DNA of 11,160 nt from positions 1-11,160 of the forward strand of contig VBGO01000111.1 of assembly GCA_005882525.1 (NCBI GenBank), written 5' to 3'. Of this stretch, positions 1 through 6,534 are shown one piece after another; position 1 is the first letter of the stretch; each line of letters opens with the position of its first letter. The position numbers and the translations under genes are program-made. The notes below the pieces were generated by a model, which saw only the letters and a program-made list of their open reading frames with translations, ran no database searches and was not told the origin of the DNA. The DNA is from Chloroflexota bacterium. GTDB taxonomy: Bacteria; Chloroflexota; Dormibacteria; CF-121.

Positions 1-850
1 CGAGTTCTGCGTCTCGGTATTGGTGCCGGCCGCCGACTGGCCGGTCACCGGCGCGTTGGTCTCCGCCGTCTCGTTGGCGGTGGCGACGTTCTCGCTGTTG
101 CCCGACCCCTGGTGCGAGGCGGCCGAGCCGGCCGAGTTCTGCGTCTCGGTATTGGTGCCGGCCGCCGACTGGCCGGTCACCGGCGCGTTGGTCTCCGCCG
201 TCTCGTTGGCGGTGTTGACGTTCTCGCTATTGCCCGACCCCTGGTGCGAGGCGGCCGAGCCGGCCGAGTTCTGCGTCTCGGTATTGGTGCCGGCCGCCGA
301 CTGGCCGGTCACCGGCGCGTTGGTCTCCGCCGTCTCGTTGGCGGTGGCGACGTTCTCGCTGTTGCCCGACCCCTGGTGCGAGGCGGCCGAGCCGGCCGAG
401 TTCTGCGTCTCGGTGTTGGTGCCGGCCGCCGACTGGCCGGTCACCGGCGCGTTGGTCTCCGCCGTCTCGTTGGCGGTGGCGACGTTCTCGCTGTTGCCCG
501 ACCCCTGGTGCGAGGCGGCCGAGCCGGCCGAGTTCTGCGTCTCGGTGTTGGTCGCCGCCGCGGACGTCCCGGTGACCGGCGCCAGGCTCTCGGCCGTTTC
601 GTTGGCGGTCGTGTTGCCGTTCTCCGACTGATGGCTGCCGGCGTGGGAGGCCGCAGATCCGGCGGAGTTGTTGGTCTCAACCTGGGTCGCCGCCGCGGAC
701 GTTCCGGTTACTGGCGCCAGGCTCTCCGTCGTCTCATTGGCCGTGGTGTTGCCGTTCTCCGACTGGTGGCTGCCGGCATGGGAGGCGGCCGAACCCGCGG
801 AGTTCTGCGTCTCGGCCTGGGTTGCCGCAGGCGAGGAACCGGTCTGGGGA
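1..850. repeat. Coding tandem repeats: four 132-bp units plus two degenerate 135-bp units
   Basis: Units begin at 1, 133, 265 and 397 (132 bp each), then at 529 and 664 (135 bp each), with a partial unit from 799. The copies at 1-132 and 265-396 are identical by eye. The copy at 397 differs from them by one synonymous base. The copy at 133 differs by three bases, giving one Ala-to-Asn change. The units at 529 and 664 are clearly diverged and carry one extra codon (a SHAGSHQSEN version in place of SHQGSGNSEN). All lengths are multiples of three, so the minus-strand frame is preserved. The array reaches the window edge, so total copy number is unknown. The pattern indicates recent duplication or homogenisation at the distal (C-terminal) side, with older copies nearest the N-terminus. 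Confidence 0.95.
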
Positions 851-1263
851 GCGCTGCCCGGGGAAGTCACGGAGTTTGTGCCCGTTTGGCCGCCCGCCGT
901 CTGCCCGGAGCTCTGATTGTCGCCTTCGGTGTCATCGGCGATCTTGCCGACACTGAACGCAACGACTTCAGAGGCGGCGGCTCGCTTCGACAAGGCAGCA
1001 GAGTCAATGGAGGGGAGGAGTTTTGGAAGGGGGGCAGGATTCGGCGTCGATGGCCTGGCCATTTCGATCACGGTCAGGGGCGTGCCGGCCTGGTGAAAGG
1101 TCGGAGTCCACTGGATATTCCCGTAGCTGGCCGATCGACCAACGACCAGCAACCCGGCGAATACGAGCCCCGACAGCTTCAGCGACCAGCTGGATTTCGA
1201 GAGCAGGGTGTCAGAGTCGTCATCTTGATAGGCGCGATATCCCAGGGTATTAGCTTCGATCAC
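1..1263 (-). CDS. Exported/membrane-anchored tandem-repeat protein, Asn/Thr/Ser/Ala-rich (C-terminus beyond window)
   Basis: The minus-strand frame is open from a GTG at 1263 to the window edge (421 codons, no stop). The GTG is preceded by GGAGGG (1272-1277) at 8-nt spacing, and a TTGACA promoter lies further upstream. Residues 1-28 are polar and acidic (DDDSD at 14-18). A short hydrophobic stretch at about 29-42 (LSGLVFAGLLVVG) is followed by RSAS, so this is a signal anchor or a long-n-region signal peptide. Residues about 60-140 form a Pro/Ser/Thr/Gly-rich linker. From about residue 140 the protein consists of tandem 45- and then 44-residue repeats with NSAGSAASH, TANETAE and APVTGQSAA segments. 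A 44-residue unit has four Glu, one His and no Cys, Lys, Arg, Asp or aromatic residue. This looks like an acidic surface stalk or matrix protein. The family is not recognised and the function is unknown. The gene is divergent from the lipoprotein at 1451. Confidence 0.8.
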   Translation of the reverse strand, partial: MIEANTLGYRAYQDDDSDTLLSKSSWSLKLSGLVFAGLLVVGRSASYGNIQWTPTFHQAGTPLTVIEMARPSTPNPAPLPKLLPSIDSAALSKRAAASEVVAFSVGKIADDTEGDNQSSGQTAGGQTGTNSVTSPGSAPQTGSSPAATQAETQNSAGSAASHAGSHQSENGNTTANETTESLAPVTGTSAAATQVETNNSAGSAASHAGSHQSENGNTTANETAESLAPVTGTSAAATNTETQNSAGSAASHQGSGNSENVATANETAETNAPVTGQSAAGTNTETQNSAGSAASHQGSGNSENVATANETAETNAPVTGQSAAGTNTETQNSAGSAASHQGSGNSENVNTANETAETNAPVTGQSAAGTNTETQNSAGSAASHQGSGNSENVATANETAETNAPVTGQSAAGTNTETQNS

Positions 1264-1271
1264 CGATGTTT

Positions 1272-1277
1272 CCCTCC
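1272..1277 (-). promoter_or_regulatory. Ribosome binding site deciding the GTG start of the repeat protein
   Basis: GGAGGG on the minus strand, 8 nt before the GTG at 1263. This is the main reason for choosing the minus strand over the long plus-strand frames in this region. Confidence 0.7.
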
Positions 1278-1344
1278 GTATGGTTCTCCCCGGTTAACGA
1301 TATGTAAACTATTACTTAACGGATACGACAGGGGTCTGGCTTTA

Positions 1345-1374
1345 ACTGTATTCCGCCAACGCTAGTCGTGTCAA
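1345..1374 (-). promoter_or_regulatory. Probable sigma70-type promoter of the repeat-protein gene
   Basis: On the minus strand TTGACA (1374-1369) matches the -35 consensus fully. It is followed after 18 bp by TACAGT (1350-1345), a 4/6 match to the -10 element. Transcription would start near 1338 and leave a leader of about 75 nt. The leader is AT-rich compared with the rest of the window and holds an imperfect inverted repeat (1291-1297 against 1316-1322, sharing GTTAA arms), which could be an operator or a leader structure. No matching promoter could be settled for the divergent lipoprotein gene. Seen by eye only. Confidence 0.5.
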
Positions 1375-1450
1375 TAGATTGCGGGGAAACGTTATAGCGC
1401 TGGGGCATACTATAGCCGTGCGCCGGTCGGCGAACATCGTCCCTACTAGA

Positions 1451-2443
1451 ATGACGAGCAGGTTGGGCCGGCGAGTCGCGGTGGCGCTTTGCTTACTAGG
1501 GCTGAGTGCCTGCTCGCCAGGAGCCCAAGCCGACCCCCTGAAGCCGCCGTTGACCGATAGGGGGAACATCCAGTTGCCCAAGGAGGCTGGCAGGCCGGCC
1601 TTCGACCTGCTGACCCTGGATTCCCGCAATGGCCGCCTCTACGTTTCCCACAGCAGTGCCTCCACGCTGGAGGTGATCGACGTCCGATCGCGAAAGCTCG
1701 TGGGTCGGGTAGCTGGCCTGGGCAGTATCAAAGCGATCGCCCTCACCAAGGACCCCAACATCGTGTACACGTCGGAGTCGTCCGGCAGCATCGGCGTCGT
1801 CGATGTCCCCGGGCTGAAGCTGATCAAGACCCTGGACCTCGGCGGGTCACCCGACGCGATCGAGTACGACCCGATTCACGACATCGTCCTGGTCGGCCTC
1901 GCGAGCGACAAGAAGGTTGCCTTCGTCGATGCCACGGCGGTGACGCTGCTCGGGACAATGTCGCTACCCGGTAGTCCTGAGCTGATGGCCGTTGACCAGA
2001 AGACGGGAGTCGTGTACCTGGCGATCCATGACCTGAACGAAGTCGTCAAAATCGATCCGGTCACTCGATCCATCCTAAAGACACTGAAAGGCTGCGACAT
2101 CAAGGCGCCGACGGGGGTGGCCTATGACCCCGACCAGGGCCTTCTCTTCGTCGCCAGCAGCGGCAACCTGGCCGTCATCGACCTCGTGATCGAGCAGTGC
2201 CGCGGGGGGATCGACATCGGGCGTGGCACCGACCAGATCGCCTTTAATCCGCACCTCCATCACGTTTATACGGCGGACGGGGGTAGCCGCTACGTCTCCG
2301 TGATCGATACGGTCAACCTGAAACCCCTGGGCGTCTTCGGTACTGGACCGGAAGCCGGCACGCTGGCGGTCGATCCCACGACCGACATGGTGTACGTGAT
2401 GGTGGCCCGGGCCGGTATCGTCGCCACCTATCACGATCCCTAG
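1451..2443 (+). CDS. YncE/YVTN-like seven-repeat beta-propeller lipoprotein
   Basis: An extracytoplasmic lipoprotein of 330 residues with a propeller fold. The ATG at 1451 is chosen because it yields a classic lipoprotein signal: basic MTSRLGRR, a hydrophobic core and the lipobox LSAC with Cys21. The frame is open further up to 1379, but that would bury the signal behind 24 residues. No good Shine-Dalgarno precedes either start. The rest contains seven repeats of about 40 residues with the pattern (I/V)Y(V/T)..S.S..(I/V).V(I/V)D....K.(I/L).(T/R)(L/V), for example RLYVSHSSASTLEVIDV, IVYTSESSGSIGVVDV and HVYTADGGSRYVSVIDT, consistent with a seven-bladed propeller. No catalytic residues are apparent, so a binding or scaffold role at the cell surface is inferred. 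Its TAG stop lies in a CTAG shared with the convergent peptidase gene. Confidence 0.85.
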   Translation: MTSRLGRRVAVALCLLGLSACSPGAQADPLKPPLTDRGNIQLPKEAGRPAFDLLTLDSRNGRLYVSHSSASTLEVIDVRSRKLVGRVAGLGSIKAIALTKDPNIVYTSESSGSIGVVDVPGLKLIKTLDLGGSPDAIEYDPIHDIVLVGLASDKKVAFVDATAVTLLGTMSLPGSPELMAVDQKTGVVYLAIHDLNEVVKIDPVTRSILKTLKGCDIKAPTGVAYDPDQGLLFVASSGNLAVIDLVIEQCRGGIDIGRGTDQIAFNPHLHHVYTADGGSRYVSVIDTVNLKPLGVFGTGPEAGTLAVDPTTDMVYVMVARAGIVATYHDP

Positions 2444-3192
2444 CGTGAGGCGCGATCGATCGCGTCAACCATGCCCCAGGCATCCATCAAGAGGGCCTGA
2501 AACGTCGCGTAGCCGATGTGGCCGAAGCCATGGTCGCCCCACTGGGTCCCCCAGCTGTTCGTGAATTTGAACATCCGGTCGCGACGGTCGAAGCCGACGA
2601 TGCAGATCGCGTGGCCGCCGAGAAATTCGCAGCCGGGGTCGGGCATCGGGATGATGCCGCCCGGCGCATCCATGAATCGCTCATGCACCATCACGCCCGC
2701 GATGAAACAGTTCGTCATTAAGTAGGTTTCCATCTCGCCGATGGTATTGAGCCGCGCGTAGCTCCTGGCGCGGAACGGCGTCGCGGCTTTGCGCTGTTCG
2801 GCAGTGGGCCGCACATTGATGCGCTCGACGACGTATGGCATACACGTCAGGCTGCAGACGCCTTGATCCCGGATGATCTTCATCGCCTCGCGGATCGTCA
2901 TCCCCGCATCTTCAGGCTGCTTGCGCCGCTGGCTATAGATGTAGAGGGGTGAGAACTGGTGCTGCCCATCCGTGAGCGCCCAGCGATGCTCGAGTCCCTC
3001 CTGGAAGGTCTTGTCGTAGTAGGCCGTCGCGCAGGCCACGCAGGTCCCCGCCGGCCCCTGGTCGAAAACCGGCGGCAACGATGGCGAGTGGTCTACCTGC
3101 TCCGCCAACGGAGCGGCTTTCAGGAACGTCGAGATGCTGTAGTCCCGGTGGTCGTACGGATCCTTGATACAGCCAAGCGCGTATCTGGCCAT
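2440..3192 (-). CDS. Papain-family (C1) cysteine peptidase
   Basis: A 250-residue cysteine peptidase with all key catalytic positions. Gln45 (oxyanion hole) and nucleophile Cys51 lie in DQGPAGTCVACA, the histidine is His194 in GGHAICIVGF, and Asn212 lies in FTNSWGTQWG. The first Cys of the usual QGxCGSCW motif is Ala here, so the conserved papain disulfide partner is missing. The N-terminus has the short GCIKDPYDHRDY segment that often opens bacterial C1 peptidases. No signal peptide, membrane segment or long propeptide is visible, so the enzyme is probably cytoplasmic or exported by an unrecognised route. The ATG at 3192 is preferred; the frame extends to an ATG at 3291, but that would overlap the divergent gltX start. 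No clear ribosome binding site was seen. Substrate unknown. Confidence 0.85.
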   Translation of the reverse strand: MARYALGCIKDPYDHRDYSISTFLKAAPLAEQVDHSPSLPPVFDQGPAGTCVACATAYYDKTFQEGLEHRWALTDGQHQFSPLYIYSQRRKQPEDAGMTIREAMKIIRDQGVCSLTCMPYVVERINVRPTAEQRKAATPFRARSYARLNTIGEMETYLMTNCFIAGVMVHERFMDAPGGIIPMPDPGCEFLGGHAICIVGFDRRDRMFKFTNSWGTQWGDHGFGHIGYATFQALLMDAWGMVDAIDRASR

Positions 3193-3233
3193 GAGAGATG
3201 TGACGTAGGGGCCCGGATTTCCCTCTGGGTACG

Positions 3234-4679
3234 ATGGTCGGAATGGCCGCGGTGAACGAGCCGGTTCGTGTCCGTTACGCGCCGAGCCCAACCGGTGCCC
3301 TGCACCTGGGCGGCGCCCGGACTGCCCTCTTCAATTACCTCTTCGCCCGGCAGAAAGGCGGTCAATTCCTGCTGCGGATCGAGGACACCGACCGCGCCCG
3401 ATTGAAGCCGGGGAGCGAGGCATCGATCGAAGAGGGTCTGCGCTGGCTGGGGATGACGTGGGACGAGATGCCGTTGATCCAGTCGGCGCGGAAGGCGCTC
3501 TACGAGCGAGCGGCAACCGTCCTGCTGGAATCGGGCGCCGCCTATCGCTGCTTCTGCACGCCGGAACGCCTCGAGCGGATGCGGGCGGAGCAGCGGGCGC
3601 GGCATGAGCCGGAACGGTACGACCGTCGATGCCGGTCGATCTCGAGGGAGGAATCCGATCGGCGCGCCGCTGCGGGTGAACGCTTCGTCGTGCGCCAGGC
3701 AATCCCGACCGCGGGCACGACAACCTTTCAGGACCTGGTGATGGGCACCGTCACCTTCCGCAACGACACGCTCGACGACCACGTGCTGCTGAAGTCCGAC
3801 GGCTATCCCACCTATCACCTCGCGTTCGCGGTCGACGACCACGAAATGCGAATAAGCCACATCATCCGGGGCGACGGCTGGCTACCCTCGGCGCCGAAGC
3901 ACCTGCTGCTGTTCCAGGCGTTCAACTGGCTCCCGCCGGCCTTCGCCCACCTGCCGCTGGTGCTCGGGCCGGACAAGAAACCGCTGGCCAAGCGTCACGG
4001 GGCCAAGGACGTCCTCGAGTACCGCGAGGCCGGCTATTTGCCCGAGGCCGTCGACAACTTCATCGCGTTCCTCGGATGGTCGCCGGGCACCGAGCAGGAC
4101 ATCTTTACGATGGCGCAACTGATTCAGGCCTTCGACCTGAGCAAGATTCAGGCAAGCCCGGCCGTCGCCAACCTCGAGCGGCTCGACTGGCTCAATGGGC
4201 AGTTCATCCGCCGGATGAGCCCGGACGAACTCGCGGCGCGATTGGCGCCGCGCATGCCGGAAGTGCCGGTGGACGGGCTCGAGCCGCTGATCCCCCTCGT
4301 CCAGGAGCGGCTGCGCACCTTGAACGAGGCCCCGGACATGTTGCGGTTTTTCTTCGAGGACCCGCAAACCTACCGGCCAGAGCAGCTGATCCCTAAGGGA
4401 CGCGATGCCGCGACCACGGCCGCCGCACTCGCCGAGGCCGCCATCAGCCTGCGAGCGCTGACCGAGTGGACGCCGGAGTCGATCGAGCCGGCGCTGCGCG
4501 CCCTGGCCGGGCGCCTGGGCTGGCCGTCACGCGACCTGTTCATGGCGCTGCGCGTCGCAATCACCGGCCGCACTGTGACGCCGCCACTAATCGAGTCGAT
4601 CAGCCGGTTGGGCAAACCGCGCGCGATCGCCCGGCTGGAGCGCGCGGAGAAGGCGCTCGCGGAGCCCGCGCCTCGCTAG
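3234..4679 (+). CDS. gltX: Glutamyl-tRNA synthetase
   Basis: A class I aminoacyl-tRNA synthetase that charges tRNA with glutamate, 481 residues, normal length for the bacterial enzyme. The Rossmann catalytic domain begins with YAPSPTGALHLGGART, where HLGG (24-27) is the HIGH motif. The second signature is LAKRHGAKDV with KRHGA at 253-257, the KMSKS-equivalent loop of GluRS. Between them lie IEDTDRAR, AYRCFCTP, YDRRCR and HIIRGDGWLPSAPKH, all typical of GluRS. The C-terminal part is the helical anticodon-binding region. Whether the enzyme is discriminating or also charges tRNA-Gln cannot be told from this window. An ATG at 3243 is an equally possible start; neither has a strong ribosome binding site. 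Only about 40 bp separate it from the divergent peptidase. Its TAG stop shares a CTAG with sodX. Confidence 0.97.
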   Translation: MVGMAAVNEPVRVRYAPSPTGALHLGGARTALFNYLFARQKGGQFLLRIEDTDRARLKPGSEASIEEGLRWLGMTWDEMPLIQSARKALYERAATVLLESGAAYRCFCTPERLERMRAEQRARHEPERYDRRCRSISREESDRRAAAGERFVVRQAIPTAGTTTFQDLVMGTVTFRNDTLDDHVLLKSDGYPTYHLAFAVDDHEMRISHIIRGDGWLPSAPKHLLLFQAFNWLPPAFAHLPLVLGPDKKPLAKRHGAKDVLEYREAGYLPEAVDNFIAFLGWSPGTEQDIFTMAQLIQAFDLSKIQASPAVANLERLDWLNGQFIRRMSPDELAARLAPRMPEVPVDGLEPLIPLVQERLRTLNEAPDMLRFFFEDPQTYRPEQLIPKGRDAATTAAALAEAAISLRALTEWTPESIEPALRALAGRLGWPSRDLFMALRVAITGRTVTPPLIESISRLGKPRAIARLERAEKALAEPAPR

Positions 4680-5002
4680 AGCCGGACCGGCGGTAGCGGC
4701 CAGTAGCGCCAGAGCACCCGGGCCACGATCTGCTCGCGGCTGACGGGACCAAATTCACGGGAGTCGGTGCTCGACGAGGGGTTGTCGCCCACCAGAAAGA
4801 TCGCCCCGCTGCCGTCGATGGCCTGGATCCGCTTGATGATCTCCAGCTGGGGACGGTCCGGGCGACGGGCCACGACCATCTCGCCGACGCGCAACGGCGT
4901 CGTGCGATCGACGGGTCGGACGACCACCAACGCGCCGGAGGGTAATCGCGGTGCCATGCTGTCGCCATTTACGCGCAGCGGGTAGACTGATTTCAGGGTC
5001 AG
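4676..5002 (-). CDS. sodX: Nickel-SOD maturation protease, S26 signal-peptidase-like (start codon uncertain)
   Basis: A Ser-Lys dyad protease expected to remove the SodN leader so that the new N-terminal His can bind nickel. The frame reads LRVNGDSMAPRLPSG, where Ser of GDSM (codon 4960-4958) is the nucleophile. Lys in EIIKRIQAIDG is the general base, and FLVGDNPSSSTDSREFGPV is the GDN box of S26 enzymes. There is no transmembrane segment, which fits the short soluble SodX family of roughly 90-140 residues. The first in-frame ATG (4957) lies directly after the catalytic Ser and cannot be the true start. Upstream the frame stays open into sodN but holds no ATG, GTG or TTG; CTG codons at 5002, 4996 and 4978 are the candidates, and 5002 is used here. 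The sodX call rests on the fold plus the divergent sodN 30 bp away. Confidence 0.85.
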   Translation of the reverse strand: MTLKSVYPLRVNGDSMAPRLPSGALVVVRPVDRTTPLRVGEMVVARRPDRPQLEIIKRIQAIDGSGAIFLVGDNPSSSTDSREFGPVSREQIVARVLWRYWPLPPVRL

Positions 5003-5003
5003 T
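4986..5003. promoter_or_regulatory. Possible operator between sodN and sodX
   Basis: ACTGA (4986-4990) and TCAGT (4999-5003) form an inverted repeat with an 8-bp spacer, and a nested CTGA-TT-TCAG lies at 4987-4996. It sits between the divergent genes, 28 bp before the sodN start, and overlaps the probable sodX 5' end. Nickel SOD genes are commonly nickel-regulated (Nur in Streptomyces), but this site was not matched to a Nur box, so a regulatory role is inference. No convincing -35/-10 pair was found here; TAGACT at 4983 is a weak -10 candidate for sodN. Confidence 0.25.
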
Positions 5004-5015
5004 GGTTCATCGTAT

Positions 5016-5023
5016 AGGAGGAG
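5016..5023 (+). promoter_or_regulatory. Strong ribosome binding site fixing the sodN start
   Basis: AGGAGGAG, 8-10 nt before the ATG at 5032. It selects this ATG over the GTG at 4951 in the same frame, and the resulting 15-residue leader matches SodN precursors. Confidence 0.85.
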
Positions 5024-5031
5024 TTGGCACC

Positions 5032-5478
5032 ATGAATTTGATGGAGTGGATTCGTCCCAGCCGGTCTGTCGAGGCCCATTGCGATCTTCCCTGTGGGATC
5101 TACGACCCCGAGCAGGCGCGGATCGAAGCGGAATCCGTCTACAACATCATCAAGAAGTACAACGACTCGAAGGATGACGTCTACCGGCAGCGCGCGGTCA
5201 TCATCAAAGAGGAACGCGCGGAACTGGCGAAGCATCATCTCGACGTCCTCTGGAGCGACTGGTACAAGCCTGAGAAGCATGATGCGAAGTTCCCACAGCT
5301 CAAGGACGTGCTCAAGCAGGCGGTCACCCAGGGCTCGAAGGTGAAAGGATCCGTCGACCTGAGCGAGGCGCAGAAGTTCCTGGACCTGATCGACCAGGTC
5401 GACCAGATCTGGGAAAAGGCGGGCGGCCCGCAGGAAACTCGCGTGGCGCGACCTGCGGCGACGCCGACGCGCGCCTAG
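5032..5478 (+). CDS. sodN: Nickel-containing superoxide dismutase (precursor)
   Basis: Converts superoxide to oxygen and hydrogen peroxide using a nickel cofactor. The precursor is 148 residues. A 15-residue leader ending in SVEA is followed by HCDLPCGIYDP, the nickel hook. His16, Cys17 and Cys21 correspond to His1, Cys2 and Cys6 of the mature enzyme, and Tyr24 to the active-site Tyr9. The helical-bundle body continues with QARIEAESV, VIIKEERAELAKHHLDVLWSD and a predicted closing helix with FLDLIDQVDQIWEKA. A tail of about 18 residues rich in Pro, Ala, Thr and Arg extends past the usual end. The nickel ligands become functional only after leader removal, which explains the adjacent S26-type protease on the other strand. 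There is no secretion signal, so a cytoplasmic location is likely. Start set by the AGGAGG site. Confidence 0.97.
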   Translation: MNLMEWIRPSRSVEAHCDLPCGIYDPEQARIEAESVYNIIKKYNDSKDDVYRQRAVIIKEERAELAKHHLDVLWSDWYKPEKHDAKFPQLKDVLKQAVTQGSKVKGSVDLSEAQKFLDLIDQVDQIWEKAGGPQETRVARPAATPTRA

Positions 5479-5508
5479 CCAAGGTCGGCCTACCGGCACG
5501 CTGAACTC

Positions 5509-6534
5509 CTAGGGGGACCAGGCGAGTCGCGAATCGGCGTCGAGGAAGCTGCCGTGCGTCACGGCCTGCGCCGCGCCGGTCGCGCGAATCACGCCGTCAG
5601 TCGCGATCGGCAGGATGAAGAGGTCAAAGCTGCCGTTGACCAGCTTGAGGAACGCCACCGCCGTGCCGTCCGGCGCCCAGACCGGCTGCGAGACGATGCC
5701 GGACTGGAGGAGCACGGCGCCGTCGGCCGGATAGGGCCGGGACTCCCGGGTAAATGTCGGCGGGAGTGGCATCACATAGAGGTCATCGCTTCCGGAGCCG
5801 GCACGAATGAAGGCGACGAACCGCCCGTCCGGCGAGAAGGCGGGCTGGAAGTTTCGAGCGACGTCGGGTGAGAGGTAGACGCTGACCCCGGTCCGCGTCG
5901 ACGTCCAGGTCAGCCGGGCAACGGCCTGCGGCGGCGTGCCGCCATACAGATAGGTTGTGTAAAGGAGCTGGTCGCTGACACCCGGACGGAACCCGGGATC
6001 GCTATCGCCCCCGGTGTAGCGGATTGGGGCGACGACTCGCCGCGATGTGGCACGGCCAACGTCATAGGTCCATACCGCGAGATCGTTGGGCTGCAGATTT
6101 TGCGGGCTCGAGCGGGGCTTCCCACGGTCGGTCAGGTAGACGATCTGCCGGCCGTCATCGGAGTACCGAGGGGCGAAGGCCCAGAGCGCCCCTTCCGGAC
6201 CTGATGCCGCGGTGATGCTCTGGGGGGTCCGCCCACTGGCATCACTCACCGCGATGGTCGAGCTCTCATCGTGCAGCTGGGCAAAGGCGAGTTGCGCCCC
6301 GTCCCTGGTCACGGCCGGGTCCTTGAGCCGAGTGCCGACCAGCAGCCGAGCCAGGTGGGTGCCGGAAAAGCGGAACAGTGTGCGCCCCTTGGTCGCGTAA
6401 AGCCGCCCCGGCACCGAGACTTGCTTGACGGGAAGCACGACCTTTCCTGGATCGCGCGGCGCCGTGCCGCTCGACGTGCATGCTGCCAGGGTCAACGCCG
6501 ACACCAGGAGGATGAAGGCGGTTCGGCGCATCAT
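5509..6534 (-). CDS. TolB-like (PD40) beta-propeller lipoprotein
   Basis: A predicted surface lipoprotein of 341 residues. The N-terminus is MMRRTAFILLVSALTLAAC, a lipoprotein signal with the lipobox ending at Cys19. The remainder carries at least five PD40/WD40-like blades of TolB type, recognisable as xPxxSPDGxxxAFxxx: TRDGAQLAFAQ, SDDGRQIVYLTDRG, SPDGRFVAFIRAGSGSDDLYV and APDGTAVAFLKLVNGSFDLFI. No catalytic residues are apparent, so a binding or envelope-assembly role is inferred. Its first ATG overlaps the TGA of the upstream LCP gene (ATGA, 6534-6531), and no ribosome binding site is seen, so translation is probably coupled and the pair is one operon. A second ATG follows immediately. 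The gene converges on sodN with a 30-bp gap in which no terminator hairpin was recognised. Confidence 0.85.
   Translation of the reverse strand: MMRRTAFILLVSALTLAACTSSGTAPRDPGKVVLPVKQVSVPGRLYATKGRTLFRFSGTHLARLLVGTRLKDPAVTRDGAQLAFAQLHDESSTIAVSDASGRTPQSITAASGPEGALWAFAPRYSDDGRQIVYLTDRGKPRSSPQNLQPNDLAVWTYDVGRATSRRVVAPIRYTGGDSDPGFRPGVSDQLLYTTYLYGGTPPQAVARLTWTSTRTGVSVYLSPDVARNFQPAFSPDGRFVAFIRAGSGSDDLYVMPLPPTFTRESRPYPADGAVLLQSGIVSQPVWAPDGTAVAFLKLVNGSFDLFILPIATDGVIRATGAAQAVTHGSFLDADSRLAWSP

Noticed and set aside
1..850. CRISPR-like or intergenic satellite array
   Set aside because: Units are directly adjacent with no unique spacers, and they keep one open reading frame on the minus strand.
20..1365. 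Long plus-strand frames across the repeat region (20-631 and 112-1365)
   Set aside because: They are by-products of GC-rich repeats whose length is a multiple of three. They are Arg/Gly- or Ala/Val-rich with no start signal, while the minus frame has a promoter, a ribosome binding site and a membrane anchor.
1379..1450. Start of the propeller lipoprotein at 1379
   Set aside because: It would place 24 residues before a textbook lipoprotein signal peptide; the ATG at 1451 fits the lipobox distance.
3120..3860. Minus-strand frame inside gltX
   Set aside because: It is antisense to well-conserved GluRS motifs and is a GC-driven shadow.
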